DNA of 64,000 bases from Ornithinibacillus gellani (GCF_003730295.1 NZ_QTSZ01000029.1:372001-436000), one strand, 5' to 3'; positions 20,461 through 31,062 are shown, numbered from the stretch's first letter. Made by a program: numbers and translations. Notes: generated from the letters alone by a model not told the origin.

Positions 20461-21024
20461 CTATTCGTTTTCAACTAGATCGTTTTCTTTGCTTGGTTGC
20501 TCCTTCACCTTTTCCTTGGAAGGTTCTTTTTCTTCCTGTTTGTCTGAAGGTGATTTGGCATCATCCTGTTCGGCTTTTCCATCTTCATCCCGTTCTTTCA
20601 TGGTGTCTTCTTTCCTATCTGATGATGGTTTGTCCGGTTCGGTGCCTTCTTCTTCATCTTTGTCTGGTGCTTGATTCTCTTGCTCCTGAGATGAATCTGA
20701 ATCCTTGTTTGATGCCTTTTTATCTTGCTTTGAAGAGGATTCTTCTTCCTCTTCAAAGGCTTTGTCATCTGTAATAGATGTGTCCGTTTCTTCTTCCACT
20801 TCTGCTTCTTGTTCGTCGGTAGCATCTTCTTCAGGCGTATCCTCAAATACCTCTGCTGCTTGGAGCGTTATTTCTTGATTGCCCTCATCATAAAAAGTTG
20901 CTTCGGTAGGACGCTCCAAAAGTGATACGGCAAAAAACAATAAGTATCCGAGAACAATTGTTTTCCCGACGAGTTTACATAGGGTGACGATGGTGGTCTT
21001 ATCCTGCTTTCGACAACGTTTCAT
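20461..21024 (-). CDS. TapA-like SipW-associated acidic protein
   Basis: 187 residues. After a basic start (KRCRKQDKTT) comes one hydrophobic segment (about 14-36) followed by RPTEATFYDEGNQEI, reminiscent of the TapA cleavage region before AAFHDIE in Bacillus subtilis. The remaining 130 residues are an extremely acidic Glu/Asp/Lys/Ser low-complexity tail. Its place between camelysin and sipW matches the tapA-sipW-tasA matrix operon with genes rearranged. Assignment to TapA is by position and signal region, not by a shared globular domain. Confidence 0.5.
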   Translation of the reverse strand: MKRCRKQDKTTIVTLCKLVGKTIVLGYLLFFAVSLLERPTEATFYDEGNQEITLQAAEVFEDTPEEDATDEQEAEVEEETDTSITDDKAFEEEEESSSKQDKKASNKDSDSSQEQENQAPDKDEEEGTEPDKPSSDRKEDTMKERDEDGKAEQDDAKSPSDKQEEKEPSKEKVKEQPSKENDLVENE

Positions 21025-21077
21025 TATCTATCAGATCACCTCATCCTTGGAAAAATAAATACACTGTAATTCCTTGC

Positions 21078-21665
21078 TTATTTCTCTTCACCAGTTGTTT
21101 GGGAAGCTACAAATGTCCACTCTAGTTCTAGAGAGTCACCTTGGAATTGATTTTGGTCTTCGCCATTATCAACAAAGTTAAATTTAACAACAAGGTCATT
21201 TGTATCTCCTGCTGGCAAGCCTTTACTTCCTAGAGTTGGGTAGAAGATGTGCTCGTTAATTGCTTCTGGAGACATATTCTTTAACTCTGCCAAAGTAGTT
21301 TCATAGATTACTTCATCCAGGTTATCTGCATTATACAGGAATTCTACCTGAATGTGTTCGCCAAAGTCTTCTGTGTTATCGCCTTCTGCATCAATTACTT
21401 GATAGTCTGTGTTCAATACGACCTTATCAATATCTAGTGTACCATTGTTTTGTAGTTCAAAGTCACGAACAATGTAATCTCCTGGCTTCATATCGCCTAC
21501 ATCCACGATCGTTGTTGGATCAGCAGCTAAATCTAGTGTGCCTGCTGCAAATGTGTTTGAAGTTGTTTCACTATCACTAAAATATGCGTAAGTTCCTCCA
21601 CCTATTAAAGTTAATCCCAAAGCTGCTGACATAATTCCCATACCTAGTTGTTTTTTCAATTTCAT
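21078..21665 (-). CDS. TasA/camelysin-like SipW-dependent protein, copy 1
   Basis: 195 residues from the ATG at 21665, with AGGAGG 8 bases before it. The SipW-type signal is classic: KKQLGMGIMSAALGLTLIGG then GTYAYFSDSE and the mature start NTFAAGTLDLA. The body is the camelysin (CalY, peptidase M73 family) beta fold with ELQNNGTLDIDKV and the end motif FNFVDNGEDQNQFQGDSL. In relatives these proteins form matrix fibres. Very similar to the copy at 60.3 kb. Confidence 0.9.
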   Translation of the reverse strand: MKLKKQLGMGIMSAALGLTLIGGGTYAYFSDSETTSNTFAAGTLDLAADPTTIVDVGDMKPGDYIVRDFELQNNGTLDIDKVVLNTDYQVIDAEGDNTEDFGEHIQVEFLYNADNLDEVIYETTLAELKNMSPEAINEHIFYPTLGSKGLPAGDTNDLVVKFNFVDNGEDQNQFQGDSLELEWTFVASQTTGEEK

Positions 21666-21743
21666 GATCAATTCCTCCTGATATTTTTATATTATTTGAT
21701 AGGTTGCCCCGGTTAGTACGAGGGCAACCTTTCTTAACATGTT

Positions 21744-24700
21744 TTACTCCCAAATCTGAATGACTGTGTTCGCTGCATGGTCGATTGCTTCAGATACATG
21801 TTGATCCAGCTTATCGGCTTCATGCAATTGGCCAATCATCGTTTTAAAACCGTTTAAATGTTTGATGACTTTATCTGCTGCATTCGTTTGCTCATAGCGT
21901 TCAACAGCAGTCAAATGAAGGTTTAGCGGTTTCACAAGCTCTTTATCCTCTATCAATTTGGTGTTTTCCAGCACCTTCAAGAATTCTTTGATATCAGATG
22001 CGCTTTCTGCCTGGGCTGCTAAGTCAAGCATCCATTGTTTTAATAAGTCATCAGTTGCTTTTGTTAATGCGTGATAGCCGGATTCTGAAATCTGACCAGC
22101 ATCTTTTCCATGTTCCAGTAATATATGCATGCTATTCAAATGCTTGAGTGCTTTATCTAAAGCATTCGTTTTTTCATAGCGTTCAACGGCTGTCAAATGG
22201 GTGGTTAATTGTCTTAAGACCGTATCATTTGAAATCTCGCCAGCTTCTGCAAGTGCCGTTACAAAATCTTTGAGATCTCCAGCACTTTCCACATCTGATA
22301 TGGTTTCAATACGCAGATTATCTAAAATAAATGTGCCGGCGCCTGTATCCATGTTTAATGCTGTTCCATCACTAAAAATTCCAATATAGGTTTGACCATT
22401 ATCTGAACCAGTAATCGTGAATTCGGCTGTTTTTGTATCTGTTGATGCGGACAAGGTATCATTCACTTGCAATCCTTTTGCATCTTTAATGTTGCGAACA
22501 TCGATTTCCTCATCACCGGAAATGAATCGGAATGCGTCCACTGTTGTTTGATAATCAAACGACACTTTATACGTTTTTCCTTCCTCAAAGCGGAAGTGCT
22601 GTGGAATCGTGCGATACAGCAACCCACTGTTTCCAGTATTCACCTTGACAGACCAATTTCCATCGATGACATCATCGACTAGTTTTTTACCTGCCCAGCC
22701 CTTCTGCGTGTATGGTGCATGAAGTTCAGATAGGTGAATTCGATTATCCTCTACGCCCTCGGTATTACCAATTACAAATGGGTAAATGCCTTGGACAACG
22801 GACTCGAAATCTTGTTCAAAAACTTTGTCAGATACTTGGTTATGCAATGTTTTTTGAACGATGCGAATATCATCAAACTTCGTATCGCCTTCCCCAGCCT
22901 CTCGTCCAAGCGTTAGTGTAGCTGTTTCGCTTGTTGCAGTGAAGCTGACCTGCATGCGCTGCATTTTGCTATTATAGCCGTCATTTGTCGCATGAGAATC
23001 TGCTTTTACGTAATTTTTCTGTAGACTGCGTAATGTGTAATTACTTACGTCTTCTTCACCACCCGTTACTTGGATGGAAGCTTTTTCATTGCTGCTATTT
23101 TCTACATACACTTCAGCAACATAATCCTTGCCAGGCTCTAAGTTATGGATGGTTCTGGAAACCGTCGTCTTTTCTTTAGGGCTGTCTACATGTAAGTAGT
23201 AATCACCGCTGCTGACATTTCGTGCGGTACCAGTTTGTGATGTTCTTTTCACTGTTACGGCTTGTTCATCACCAGTTACTTCTGTATCGTCGTCATCGAT
23301 TGTGCCTGTATTGAATCCAGTGTCATGTACATGACCACCAGTCATCCAATCATCGATTTCTACACCAGCATCATCATCGGTTGCGACAACGATGTAGGCT
23401 GTTTTTGCTTCTGCTTCAATCGTAATTTTTCCATCCTTCACTTGTAGGATTTGCTTGTCCTGACGTCCTTGATCTGTCAGCTTGTACAATGCAACTTCAT
23501 CTAAATCCCCGAATGCTTCAGGTAAAGTCCAGGTAGATGAGCCGCCCTCTAAGTTCCAGTGGTATAGCTTTTCCGCCTCTGGGGTCGGATTTTCAAAATC
23601 TTGCTCCACCCATGGTAACAAGTACTGGTGACCATCCAATACGACGTTATCATTTAATGTAATGATGCGGTCTCTTGAATTTTCTTTTCTTTCTACCACC
23701 ACTTTGTCGTCATTGCTTGGGTCCTGTAGTTTAATCGTTTGTTCCAGGTTGGTTTTTGTCGCGTCTCCGTCAACTTTTTCCCAATTGGTTACATAATACT
23801 TCTGCAAGAATTTCGTTGGAATATTTGTATCAAAGGTCATCCTGATAAATTGGTCAAAATTCTTATCTGATTGCCAGCCTTCAAATCCTGCCAATTCGAA
23901 ACCACCAAGTAGTGGATGGTCAGCTGTTCCTCCAGCCTCTGGCCAGTTCAATACCCAGGAATCCTTTTGATGGTTACTAATAAATCGTAGTACATCCGAG
24001 TTTATTCCTTTACTTTCCGAGCCACCATAGTTTTTGTCAGTAGCCCAGTGCTGCCAAGTGGAGTAGTTCGGAACTGATGTACCAAATTCTGTCGTGACAC
24101 GCCAGCCGCGGTCAATTAATTGTTCAGCAATTCGATCCGACTCCCATTGATCCTGGTACCATACATCAAGATAGATAAAATCCAAACCAGGAGCTGCTTC
24201 TTTCAACTGATCCAAACGCTCCGCACGAGTACCAGACGCTAAGTCTTTGATTTTATCAATGACATATCCCTGATCAATCCAACCCCAACCTAATGAGCCT
24301 GGACCTTCAATAAAGTCATCATTAAATGCTTTTGCTTCGGGATAGGTTTCTTGTGCATTAATATGAACACCAATTTCCGCATTAAATTGTTCAGCTGCAT
24401 CAGTTAGTGTCTTTAAATCTGCTTCGCCACCCATCCGTTCTCCTACATCACCATAATCCGGATGTGCACTATCATGTCCTTCATTTCCATAACCCTTTAA
24501 CAATACGGCCTGTCCCAAATTATCCGTTGCGAGGGACACCTTTTTAATATTGTCCAAAGTTTTTAGAAATGGCTGTTGAACCTGTGAGCCGAAGTTCATT
24601 GCGATGCGTGTACCAACATTATTATTAACATTTTCTGAGCCAGGAATTTCCTGCATAATATCTCGGTAAGCAATCGCTGCATCCTGCCAATCTACAACGG

Positions 24701-26135
24701 AATCATCGTTCACATCTTCCGCTAATGCGATTTTAATAGATGGTAGTTCTTCAGGTGCTTCCGGCATAAAGGAACGATGGTAATATAAGGTGTTGGAGCC
24801 AACGCCCATTGCCTTGTCACCCGCTTCTGTTTCATAACGGCTTGCGACTAAATTTTTATAGCCATCTACCTCAGAACTGCTCCAAACTCCTGCACTCAGC
24901 TCTCCAGTAGTTAGAAAAGCAGTATAATAGCTTGCCGATGTGCCAACGTTCTCCATATCCTCATCAATATTAACATCGATATCGCCAGGCTTGTTTACAT
25001 CACTGCTTAAATTGGTCAATTTCGCATGAGCACCTTCTTGGCTAGCATCAGCTGAAATCAAGTTCAAATCATGAAAAGCAATCGTTTCAATGACGGCATC
25101 TCCAGCATTTTGAATATCTTCAAACTGGTAAACGACTTGATTATCGACCACACTTAGAGAAACCTGAACAGTTGCATCGATATCCTCATACTCATCGGCA
25201 AATGTCATCGTATACAATGCTTCGGAATCATTTGTTTGTTCAAAGGAAACCTCTGGATAATACAGTTCATTGTTTACCTTGATACCATGGACTGGTGTTT
25301 CCTGCCCGACCATGATGTGATTTCCAACCGCATACTGAATGATGCGAGGGAAGTTCTCATCGATGGTCACGTCCATATAATCCGATTGTAATGTTGCTTC
25401 AACTGGTTCTTTATCCGGTGGTGTTGGTGCGACATATTCCTCTGCTTGCACATTGGAAATGGTAATATTCGCTGCCCCACGAGATTTTTCAAAACCGATG
25501 GCACCAGCATCTGTTAATCCATTTGGTTGAGACCAGGAACCTATTTTCTCATCATCTACATATAATGTAGCCACATCATCTACAAATTTCAGACGAAGGT
25601 GGTAGGTTTGATTTGCTTTAAGTGGAGTTCCTTTTGTGTTACTTGTCCACTCATTTACTGGTGCAAATATTTCACTAAAATATAGATTGTTTTGATCTGC
25701 AGTCCCAGTATATTTATAAGCTGCATCATCTTGAACACGATAAATAAATCCAAAGCGACTTAAATCCTTATCTGCTTTAATATCTGCTTCAATAATGCCA
25801 TCTTTCATATCCTCGATATGGTTAAAGATGACCTTGTTCTTTCCAGTGGATGTGACACCAAACGTCAAGGATCCATCCTCGTTATACGTTAATTCTGCAT
25901 CCCCTTGAATGACTTCTGCATCTCCCTCTTTTAAAGACAATACTTGTTTAGGAGCTGCTTTTGTTTTTTGTGTTGTTGGTTGTTTCTTAGCTGCTGTTTG
26001 GATCTCTTTTGCAACAACCTCATCCGCATTCACTGCGTCTTTAGCTAGAACCACGCCACTTCCATTAATCATGCCTGGAAGTACGAGCATACATGCAAAC
26101 AATAAGGTAATGATTTTTTTGGAAATTCTTTTCAC
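21744..26135 (-). CDS. Secreted GH101 endo-alpha-N-acetylgalactosaminidase, copy 1
   Basis: 1463 residues from a GTG start (26135) behind GGGAGGGGA. Signal peptide KRISKKIITLLFACMLVLPG; lectin-like beta-sandwich at about 75-240; GH101 domain about 250-900, with candidate nucleophile Asp657 in FIYLDVWYQDQW and acid/base Glu683 in VTTEFGT; galactose-binding modules; then two C-terminal helical modules of about 80 residues (HLTAVERYEKTNALDKALKH and HLTAVERYEQTNAADKVIKH). The family releases the Gal-GalNAc core of mucin-type O-glycans. A cre-like site and two structured repeats lie upstream. Confidence 0.9.
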   Translation of the reverse strand: MKRISKKIITLLFACMLVLPGMINGSGVVLAKDAVNADEVVAKEIQTAAKKQPTTQKTKAAPKQVLSLKEGDAEVIQGDAELTYNEDGSLTFGVTSTGKNKVIFNHIEDMKDGIIEADIKADKDLSRFGFIYRVQDDAAYKYTGTADQNNLYFSEIFAPVNEWTSNTKGTPLKANQTYHLRLKFVDDVATLYVDDEKIGSWSQPNGLTDAGAIGFEKSRGAANITISNVQAEEYVAPTPPDKEPVEATLQSDYMDVTIDENFPRIIQYAVGNHIMVGQETPVHGIKVNNELYYPEVSFEQTNDSEALYTMTFADEYEDIDATVQVSLSVVDNQVVYQFEDIQNAGDAVIETIAFHDLNLISADASQEGAHAKLTNLSSDVNKPGDIDVNIDEDMENVGTSASYYTAFLTTGELSAGVWSSSEVDGYKNLVASRYETEAGDKAMGVGSNTLYYHRSFMPEAPEELPSIKIALAEDVNDDSVVDWQDAAIAYRDIMQEIPGSENVNNNVGTRIAMNFGSQVQQPFLKTLDNIKKVSLATDNLGQAVLLKGYGNEGHDSAHPDYGDVGERMGGEADLKTLTDAAEQFNAEIGVHINAQETYPEAKAFNDDFIEGPGSLGWGWIDQGYVIDKIKDLASGTRAERLDQLKEAAPGLDFIYLDVWYQDQWESDRIAEQLIDRGWRVTTEFGTSVPNYSTWQHWATDKNYGGSESKGINSDVLRFISNHQKDSWVLNWPEAGGTADHPLLGGFELAGFEGWQSDKNFDQFIRMTFDTNIPTKFLQKYYVTNWEKVDGDATKTNLEQTIKLQDPSNDDKVVVERKENSRDRIITLNDNVVLDGHQYLLPWVEQDFENPTPEAEKLYHWNLEGGSSTWTLPEAFGDLDEVALYKLTDQGRQDKQILQVKDGKITIEAEAKTAYIVVATDDDAGVEIDDWMTGGHVHDTGFNTGTIDDDDTEVTGDEQAVTVKRTSQTGTARNVSSGDYYLHVDSPKEKTTVSRTIHNLEPGKDYVAEVYVENSSNEKASIQVTGGEEDVSNYTLRSLQKNYVKADSHATNDGYNSKMQRMQVSFTATSETATLTLGREAGEGDTKFDDIRIVQKTLHNQVSDKVFEQDFESVVQGIYPFVIGNTEGVEDNRIHLSELHAPYTQKGWAGKKLVDDVIDGNWSVKVNTGNSGLLYRTIPQHFRFEEGKTYKVSFDYQTTVDAFRFISGDEEIDVRNIKDAKGLQVNDTLSASTDTKTAEFTITGSDNGQTYIGIFSDGTALNMDTGAGTFILDNLRIETISDVESAGDLKDFVTALAEAGEISNDTVLRQLTTHLTAVERYEKTNALDKALKHLNSMHILLEHGKDAGQISESGYHALTKATDDLLKQWMLDLAAQAESASDIKEFLKVLENTKLIEDKELVKPLNLHLTAVERYEQTNAADKVIKHLNGFKTMIGQLHEADKLDQHVSEAIDHAANTVIQIWE

Positions 26136-26200
26136 CGTTTCCCCTCCCAATTTGTATATCTTTACCAACAACAACTAACTGTTTGTCCCTCCCTTATATA

Positions 26201-26355
26201 TAGTGAAACTTCAATCAGTGGGGGTTTTGCACTTTCCCCACGGATTGTTAGTTGAACCAATCAGGCCTTTACTGGCTGTTGATCGCCCACTTACAATGCT
26301 GGTTATCAACAATAATTTCTAAAGTGGGGAGCTTACAGACAGTTAATCTGTGATA
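26201..26355 (+). repeat. Structured interspersed repeat, copy R1 (long form)
   Basis: About 155 bp: AAACTTCAATCAGTGGGGGT, then CCCCAC(G)GATTG closing hairpin 1, TTAGTTGAACCAATCAGGCC, ACTGGCTG, then CCCACTT...AAGTGGG and CAGACAG closing hairpin 2, ending AATCTGTGATAA. It lies in the probable 5' untranslated region of the GH101 gene, on the strand opposite to that gene. Confidence 0.85.
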
Positions 26356-26510
26356 AAGTGAAACTTCAATCAGTGGGGGTTCTTGCACTTTCCCTACTGA
26401 TTGTTAGTTGACCAATCAGGCCTTTACTGGCTGTTGATCACCCACTTACAATGCTGGTTATCAACAATAATTTCTAAAGTGGGGAGCTTACAGACAGTTA
26501 ATCCGTGATA
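26356..26510 (+). repeat. Structured interspersed repeat, copy R2 (long form)
   Basis: Direct tandem copy of R1, about 155 bp and nearly identical; the junction is GTGATAAAGTGAAACTTC. Confidence 0.85.
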
Positions 26511-26544
26511 AATAAGCAGGTACTTCAATGACAAATTACCTCAC

Positions 26545-26612
26545 CTAAAGCGCTTACACAACAAGGATATTGTTGTTTTTTTTATTTAAATTGTCTTTTG
26601 ACAGATAAATTA
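26545..26612 (-). promoter_or_regulatory. Control region of GH101 copy 1 with cre-like site
   Basis: On the minus strand TGTAAGCGCTTTAG (26545-26558) matches the CcpA cre consensus at all but the last positions. Further upstream, ATCTGTCAAAAGACAATTT contains the dyad TGTC-AAAA-GACA. The same order (dyad, AT-rich spacer, AACAATAT, cre) occurs before GH101 copy 2. Confidence 0.65.
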
Positions 26613-26745
26613 AAAAATTAGGTAAAATTGACTAGTTAAAACTTGGATACAAAGACACTTGCGATATATAAAGCTTATACTTTAAGACTATATATTTTAA
26701 AAACGGTGATTTGTACAAAACTTTATGCACATTGCTAAAAAATGA

Positions 26746-26785
26746 ACGAAAGAGATTGACCATAAAATCAATCTCTCTCATCGAT
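26746..26785 (-). terminator. Terminator after GH101 copy 2
   Basis: Read leftward, AGAGATTGAT pairs with TCAATCTCT, followed by T-rich TTCGTTCATTTTTT. Confidence 0.6.
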
Positions 26786-26786
26786 T

Positions 26787-29700
26787 TTACTTTTCGTATT
26801 GCTTCAATACGTCATCGGTTGCTTTAGTTAATGTTTCATATGCAGAATCAGAGATATGGTCTACCTTTTTCGCTTGATCGAGCAATGTTTTAAATCCGTT
26901 CAAATGCTTGATTACTTTGTCTGTCGCATTTGTTTTCTCAAAACGTTCGATTGCTGTCAAATGAACGGTTAGCTGTCTTGCAACACCTGGATTGGAGAAC
27001 GCTCCATCCTCAGCAAGTGCAGAAACCAACTCTTTTAGGTCCGTTGCGCTTTCCGCATCAGAAACCTGTTCAATCCGCAAGTTATCCAACACGAATGTGC
27101 CAGCACCAGTATCCATATTCAATTCTGTTCCGTCACTGAAAATACCAATATAGGTTTGGCCATTGTCAGAGCCTGTGACAGTAAATTCTGCTGTTTTTGT
27201 ATCGGTTGCAGCGGAAAGTTTTTCATTTACCTGCAAGCCTTTTGCATCGTCAATGGTTTTTACGTCGATTTCTTGATCACCTGAAATAAACCGGAAATCC
27301 TCTGCAGTTGTCTGGTAATCAAAGGATACTTTGTATGTCTTTCCATCCTCAAAACGGAAATGCTGTGGAATGGTGCGATACAACAAGCCGTTATTTCCGG
27401 TATTTACCTTCACAGACCAATTGCCATCAAGAACATCATCCACCACTTTTTTACCTGCCCAGCCTTTTTGTGTGTATGGAGCATGGAGCTCAGATAAATG
27501 GATGCGGTTTTCCGCTACACCCTCTGTGTTACCGATAACGAATGGATAGATACCTTGAACGACATCTTCAAAGTCCTGTTCAAATACGGTATCAGAAACC
27601 TCGTTTTGCAATGTTTTTTGTACGATACGAATATCATCGAATTTCGTATCTCCTTCACCAGCTTCACGGCTAAGCTTCAACTGTGCTTTATCACCTTTCG
27701 CTGTAAAGCTCACCTGCATCCGCTGCATTTTGCTATCATAGCCATCATTGGTTGCATGCGAATCAGCTTTCACATAGTTCTTTTGCAGACTTCTAAGTGT
27801 GTATTTACTTACATCCTTTTCGCCGCCTGTTACTGCTAATGTAGCTTTTTCATCGCTGTTATTTTCAACATAAACCTCGACGACATAATCCTTGCCTGAT
27901 TCTAGATCATCAATTGTTCTTGTGACCGTGGTATCTTTAGCTGGATTGGCCATTTCCAAATAATAATCTCCACTACTTAAGTTTCTACCAGCGCCTGTTT
28001 GATCCGTACGTTTCACTTCCACTGCTTTCTCGTCACCAGCTACTTCTGTATAACGATCATCGATAGTTCCGGTATTAAAGCCTGTATCATGGATATGACC
28101 ATTCGTTTTCCAGTTATCGATAGAAACGCCCTCGTCACCTGTATTTACAACGATGTAAGGTGTTGCAGCTTCTGCTTCAATTGTAACTTTGCCATCCTGC
28201 ACTTGTAAGATTTGCTCATCAGCACGTCCTTGATCTGTTAGCTTATACAAAGCCACTTCTTCTGCGTCTTGGAATGCATCAGGCAATTCCCAAGTAGATG
28301 TGCCACCTTCTAAATTCCAGTGATATAATTTTTCTGCCTCTGGTGTCGGATTTTCAAAGTCCTGTTTCACCCAAGGGATAAGATATTGATGCCCGTCCAA
28401 AATCACTCGATCATTTAATTCGATGGTACGGTCCCTGGAGTTGTCTTTTCTTTCTACGACTACTTTGTCCCCATTGCTCGGATCCTGTAACGTAATCTTC
28501 TTTTCTAAATTGGTTTTCGTTGCATCTCCTTCAACCTTTTCCCAATTCGTTACATAATACTTTTGTAAAAACTTCGTAGGTAAATTCGTATCATATGTCA
28601 TATGAATGAATTGATCAAAGTTCTTTTCTGATTGCCAGCCTTCAAAACCAGATAATTCAAAACCACCTAATAATGGATGGTCTGCTGTACCGCCCGCTTC
28701 CGGCCAGTTTAAAACCCAAGAATCTTTTTGGTGGTTACTAATAAAACGCAGTGCGTCTGAGTTAATGCCTTTACTGGTCGAACCACCATAGTTCTTATCT
28801 GTTGCCCAGTGCTGCCAAGTGGAATAGTTTGGCATAGAAGTTCCAAATTCAGTGGATACTCTCCAGCCACGCTCAACCAATTGCTCGGAAATACGGTTGG
28901 ATTCCCACTGATCCTGGTACCAAACATCCAAGTAAATGAAATCAATTCCAGGGGCGGCTGCTTTTAATTCATCCAAGCGCTTTGCACGCGTGCCAGATGC
29001 TAAATCTTTAATTTTATCAATAACATATGACTGATCCAGCCAGCTCCAGCCAAGTGAGCCTGGTCCTTCAATGAAGTCATCATTAAATGCTTTTGCCTCT
29101 GGATACGTTTCCTGTGCATTAATATGAACACCAATTTCAGTATCATATTGTTCTGCAATATCTGTTAATGTCTTTAAATCTGCTTCGCCACCCATACGCT
29201 GACCTACATCACCATAGTCTGGATGTGCACTATCATGCCCTTCATTTCCATAACCTTTTAACAGAACAGCTTGTCCTAGATCATCTGTTGCTAAATGAAC
29301 TTTTTTGATATTATCTGCTGTCTCTAGAAATGGATGCTGAGCCTGGGAACCAAAGTTCATGGCAATTCGCATCGCAACATTATTATTCACATTCTCTGAT
29401 CCCGGAATATCCTGCATCATATCACGGTAAGCAATTGCCGCATCCTGCCAATCCACCTTATTATCATCATTTAAATCCTCCGCAAAGGCAATTTTGATAG
29501 AAGGCAATTCTTCAGGAGCCTTTGGCATAAAGGATCGATGGTAATACAGTTGGTTGGATCCAATCCCCATCGCCTTGTCACCAGCTTCTGTTTCATAACG
29601 GCTAGCGACCAAATTGCTATGACCATCTGCCTCTGAGCTACTCCAAACACCAGCACTTAATTCACCAGTTGTTAAAAATCCAGTGTAATACGTTGCAGTT

Positions 29701-30890
29701 GTACCAATGTCCTTCATATCTTCTGTAATAGCGACATCTGTATCACCCGGTTTATTCACGTCACCACTAAGCTTCGTTAATTTTGCTGCGGCATCTGTCT
29801 GAGATGCATCAGCTGAAATTAAATTCATGTCATTAAATGCAACGGTTTCAATTGGTGTATCCCCTGCATTTTCAATCTCTTCAAATTGATAAATCACCTT
29901 ATTATCTTTCACTTTTAATGATACGGTTACACTTGCATCCATGTCCTCGTACTCGTCTTGAAAAGTCATCGTATAGCGTGCTTCTTGCTCGCTCACCTTT
30001 TCAAAATGTACATCTGGATAATAGAGCACATTATTGACCTTTAATCCATACACAGGAGTTTCCTGTCCTTGCATGACTTTTTCTCCAACCTTATATTCCG
30101 TAACCCGTGGGAAAATTTGATCAATCGTTACATCCAGATAATCAGATTGAATGGTTTCCAAAATCGGCTCCGTATCAGGTGGCTCTGGTGCATGGTATTC
30201 CTGCACCGTTACATTCGAAATCGTAATGTTTGCAGCACCACGCCATTTTTCAAAACCAATCGCACCTGCTTCATTTGCACCTTCCGGCTGAGACCAGGAA
30301 TCAATCTTTTCGCCATCTACATAAAGCGTTGCTACATCATCTACAAACTTGATGCGTAGACGATAGGTTTGGTCTGCCTCCAGCGCTGTTCCTTTTGTTT
30401 TACCTGTCCATTTATTCACAGGATTGAAGATTTGACTAAAATACTGATTATTTTGATCTTCTGTACCCGTATATTTATATTTGGTTTCATCTTGGACTCG
30501 ATAAATAAACCCAAATCTCCCTAAATCCTTGTCTGCTTTAACATCCGCTTCAATGATGCCATCCTTCATGTCCTCTACATTGCGAAGAACTATTTTATTA
30601 CGGTCCTTTGAAGTTACATCAAATGTGATGGAACCATCTTCATTATAGGTTAGCTCGCCATCACCTTGAATAACCTCGACATCACCTTCTTCAAAGGTAA
30701 TCTCTTGTTTCGGTTCTATCTTTGATTGAAACGTATTTTCCACTTTAACAGTATCTACTTTTGCGGCCTGTTCTCCCTGCGATCCGGTGCTTCCTTCTGC
30801 CAGCACGGTACCATTCATTGGCAACGTTCCCGGAAGTAGCAGCATGACAGCAAACAACAAAGCCATAGACTTTTTCCATATTGCTTTCAA
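26787..30890 (-). CDS. Secreted GH101 endo-alpha-N-acetylgalactosaminidase, copy 2
   Basis: 1367 residues from a TTG at 30890, chosen because GAAGGAG lies 8 bases before it; the GTG at 30899 would sit on top of that site. Signal peptide KAIWKKSMALLFAVMLLLPG. Same architecture as copy 1 (lectin-like domain, GH101 with FIYLDVWYQDQW and VSTEFGT, galactose-binding modules), but only one C-terminal helical module (HLTAIERFEKTNATDKVIKH). Long identical stretches such as GYGNEGHDSAHPDYGDVG show a tandem duplication. It acts on O-linked glycans outside the cell. Confidence 0.9.
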   Translation of the reverse strand: MKAIWKKSMALLFAVMLLLPGTLPMNGTVLAEGSTGSQGEQAAKVDTVKVENTFQSKIEPKQEITFEEGDVEVIQGDGELTYNEDGSITFDVTSKDRNKIVLRNVEDMKDGIIEADVKADKDLGRFGFIYRVQDETKYKYTGTEDQNNQYFSQIFNPVNKWTGKTKGTALEADQTYRLRIKFVDDVATLYVDGEKIDSWSQPEGANEAGAIGFEKWRGAANITISNVTVQEYHAPEPPDTEPILETIQSDYLDVTIDQIFPRVTEYKVGEKVMQGQETPVYGLKVNNVLYYPDVHFEKVSEQEARYTMTFQDEYEDMDASVTVSLKVKDNKVIYQFEEIENAGDTPIETVAFNDMNLISADASQTDAAAKLTKLSGDVNKPGDTDVAITEDMKDIGTTATYYTGFLTTGELSAGVWSSSEADGHSNLVASRYETEAGDKAMGIGSNQLYYHRSFMPKAPEELPSIKIAFAEDLNDDNKVDWQDAAIAYRDMMQDIPGSENVNNNVAMRIAMNFGSQAQHPFLETADNIKKVHLATDDLGQAVLLKGYGNEGHDSAHPDYGDVGQRMGGEADLKTLTDIAEQYDTEIGVHINAQETYPEAKAFNDDFIEGPGSLGWSWLDQSYVIDKIKDLASGTRAKRLDELKAAAPGIDFIYLDVWYQDQWESNRISEQLVERGWRVSTEFGTSMPNYSTWQHWATDKNYGGSTSKGINSDALRFISNHQKDSWVLNWPEAGGTADHPLLGGFELSGFEGWQSEKNFDQFIHMTYDTNLPTKFLQKYYVTNWEKVEGDATKTNLEKKITLQDPSNGDKVVVERKDNSRDRTIELNDRVILDGHQYLIPWVKQDFENPTPEAEKLYHWNLEGGTSTWELPDAFQDAEEVALYKLTDQGRADEQILQVQDGKVTIEAEAATPYIVVNTGDEGVSIDNWKTNGHIHDTGFNTGTIDDRYTEVAGDEKAVEVKRTDQTGAGRNLSSGDYYLEMANPAKDTTVTRTIDDLESGKDYVVEVYVENNSDEKATLAVTGGEKDVSKYTLRSLQKNYVKADSHATNDGYDSKMQRMQVSFTAKGDKAQLKLSREAGEGDTKFDDIRIVQKTLQNEVSDTVFEQDFEDVVQGIYPFVIGNTEGVAENRIHLSELHAPYTQKGWAGKKVVDDVLDGNWSVKVNTGNNGLLYRTIPQHFRFEDGKTYKVSFDYQTTAEDFRFISGDQEIDVKTIDDAKGLQVNEKLSAATDTKTAEFTVTGSDNGQTYIGIFSDGTELNMDTGAGTFVLDNLRIEQVSDAESATDLKELVSALAEDGAFSNPGVARQLTVHLTAIERFEKTNATDKVIKHLNGFKTLLDQAKKVDHISDSAYETLTKATDDVLKQYEK

Positions 30891-30992
30891 TCCGTTCACT
30901 CCTTCGTCATTTTAACTAATACTTAGAACTAACTTCTTTGCTCCTTTCTAAGATGTCTTACTAAAATGATTACAATGACAACGTACATCAGT

Positions 30993-31062
30993 ATAAAGCG
31001 CTTTCACTACAAAAATATTGTTGAATTTTTTATTATAATTGTCTTTTGACTGACAAATCTAA
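30993..31062 (-). promoter_or_regulatory. Control region of GH101 copy 2 with cre-like site
   Basis: Minus strand TGAAAGCGCTTTAT (30993-31006), a near-consensus cre. Upstream are TTGTC-AGTCAAAA-GACAA and TATAAT (about 31031-31058), matching the layout before copy 1. Confidence 0.65.
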
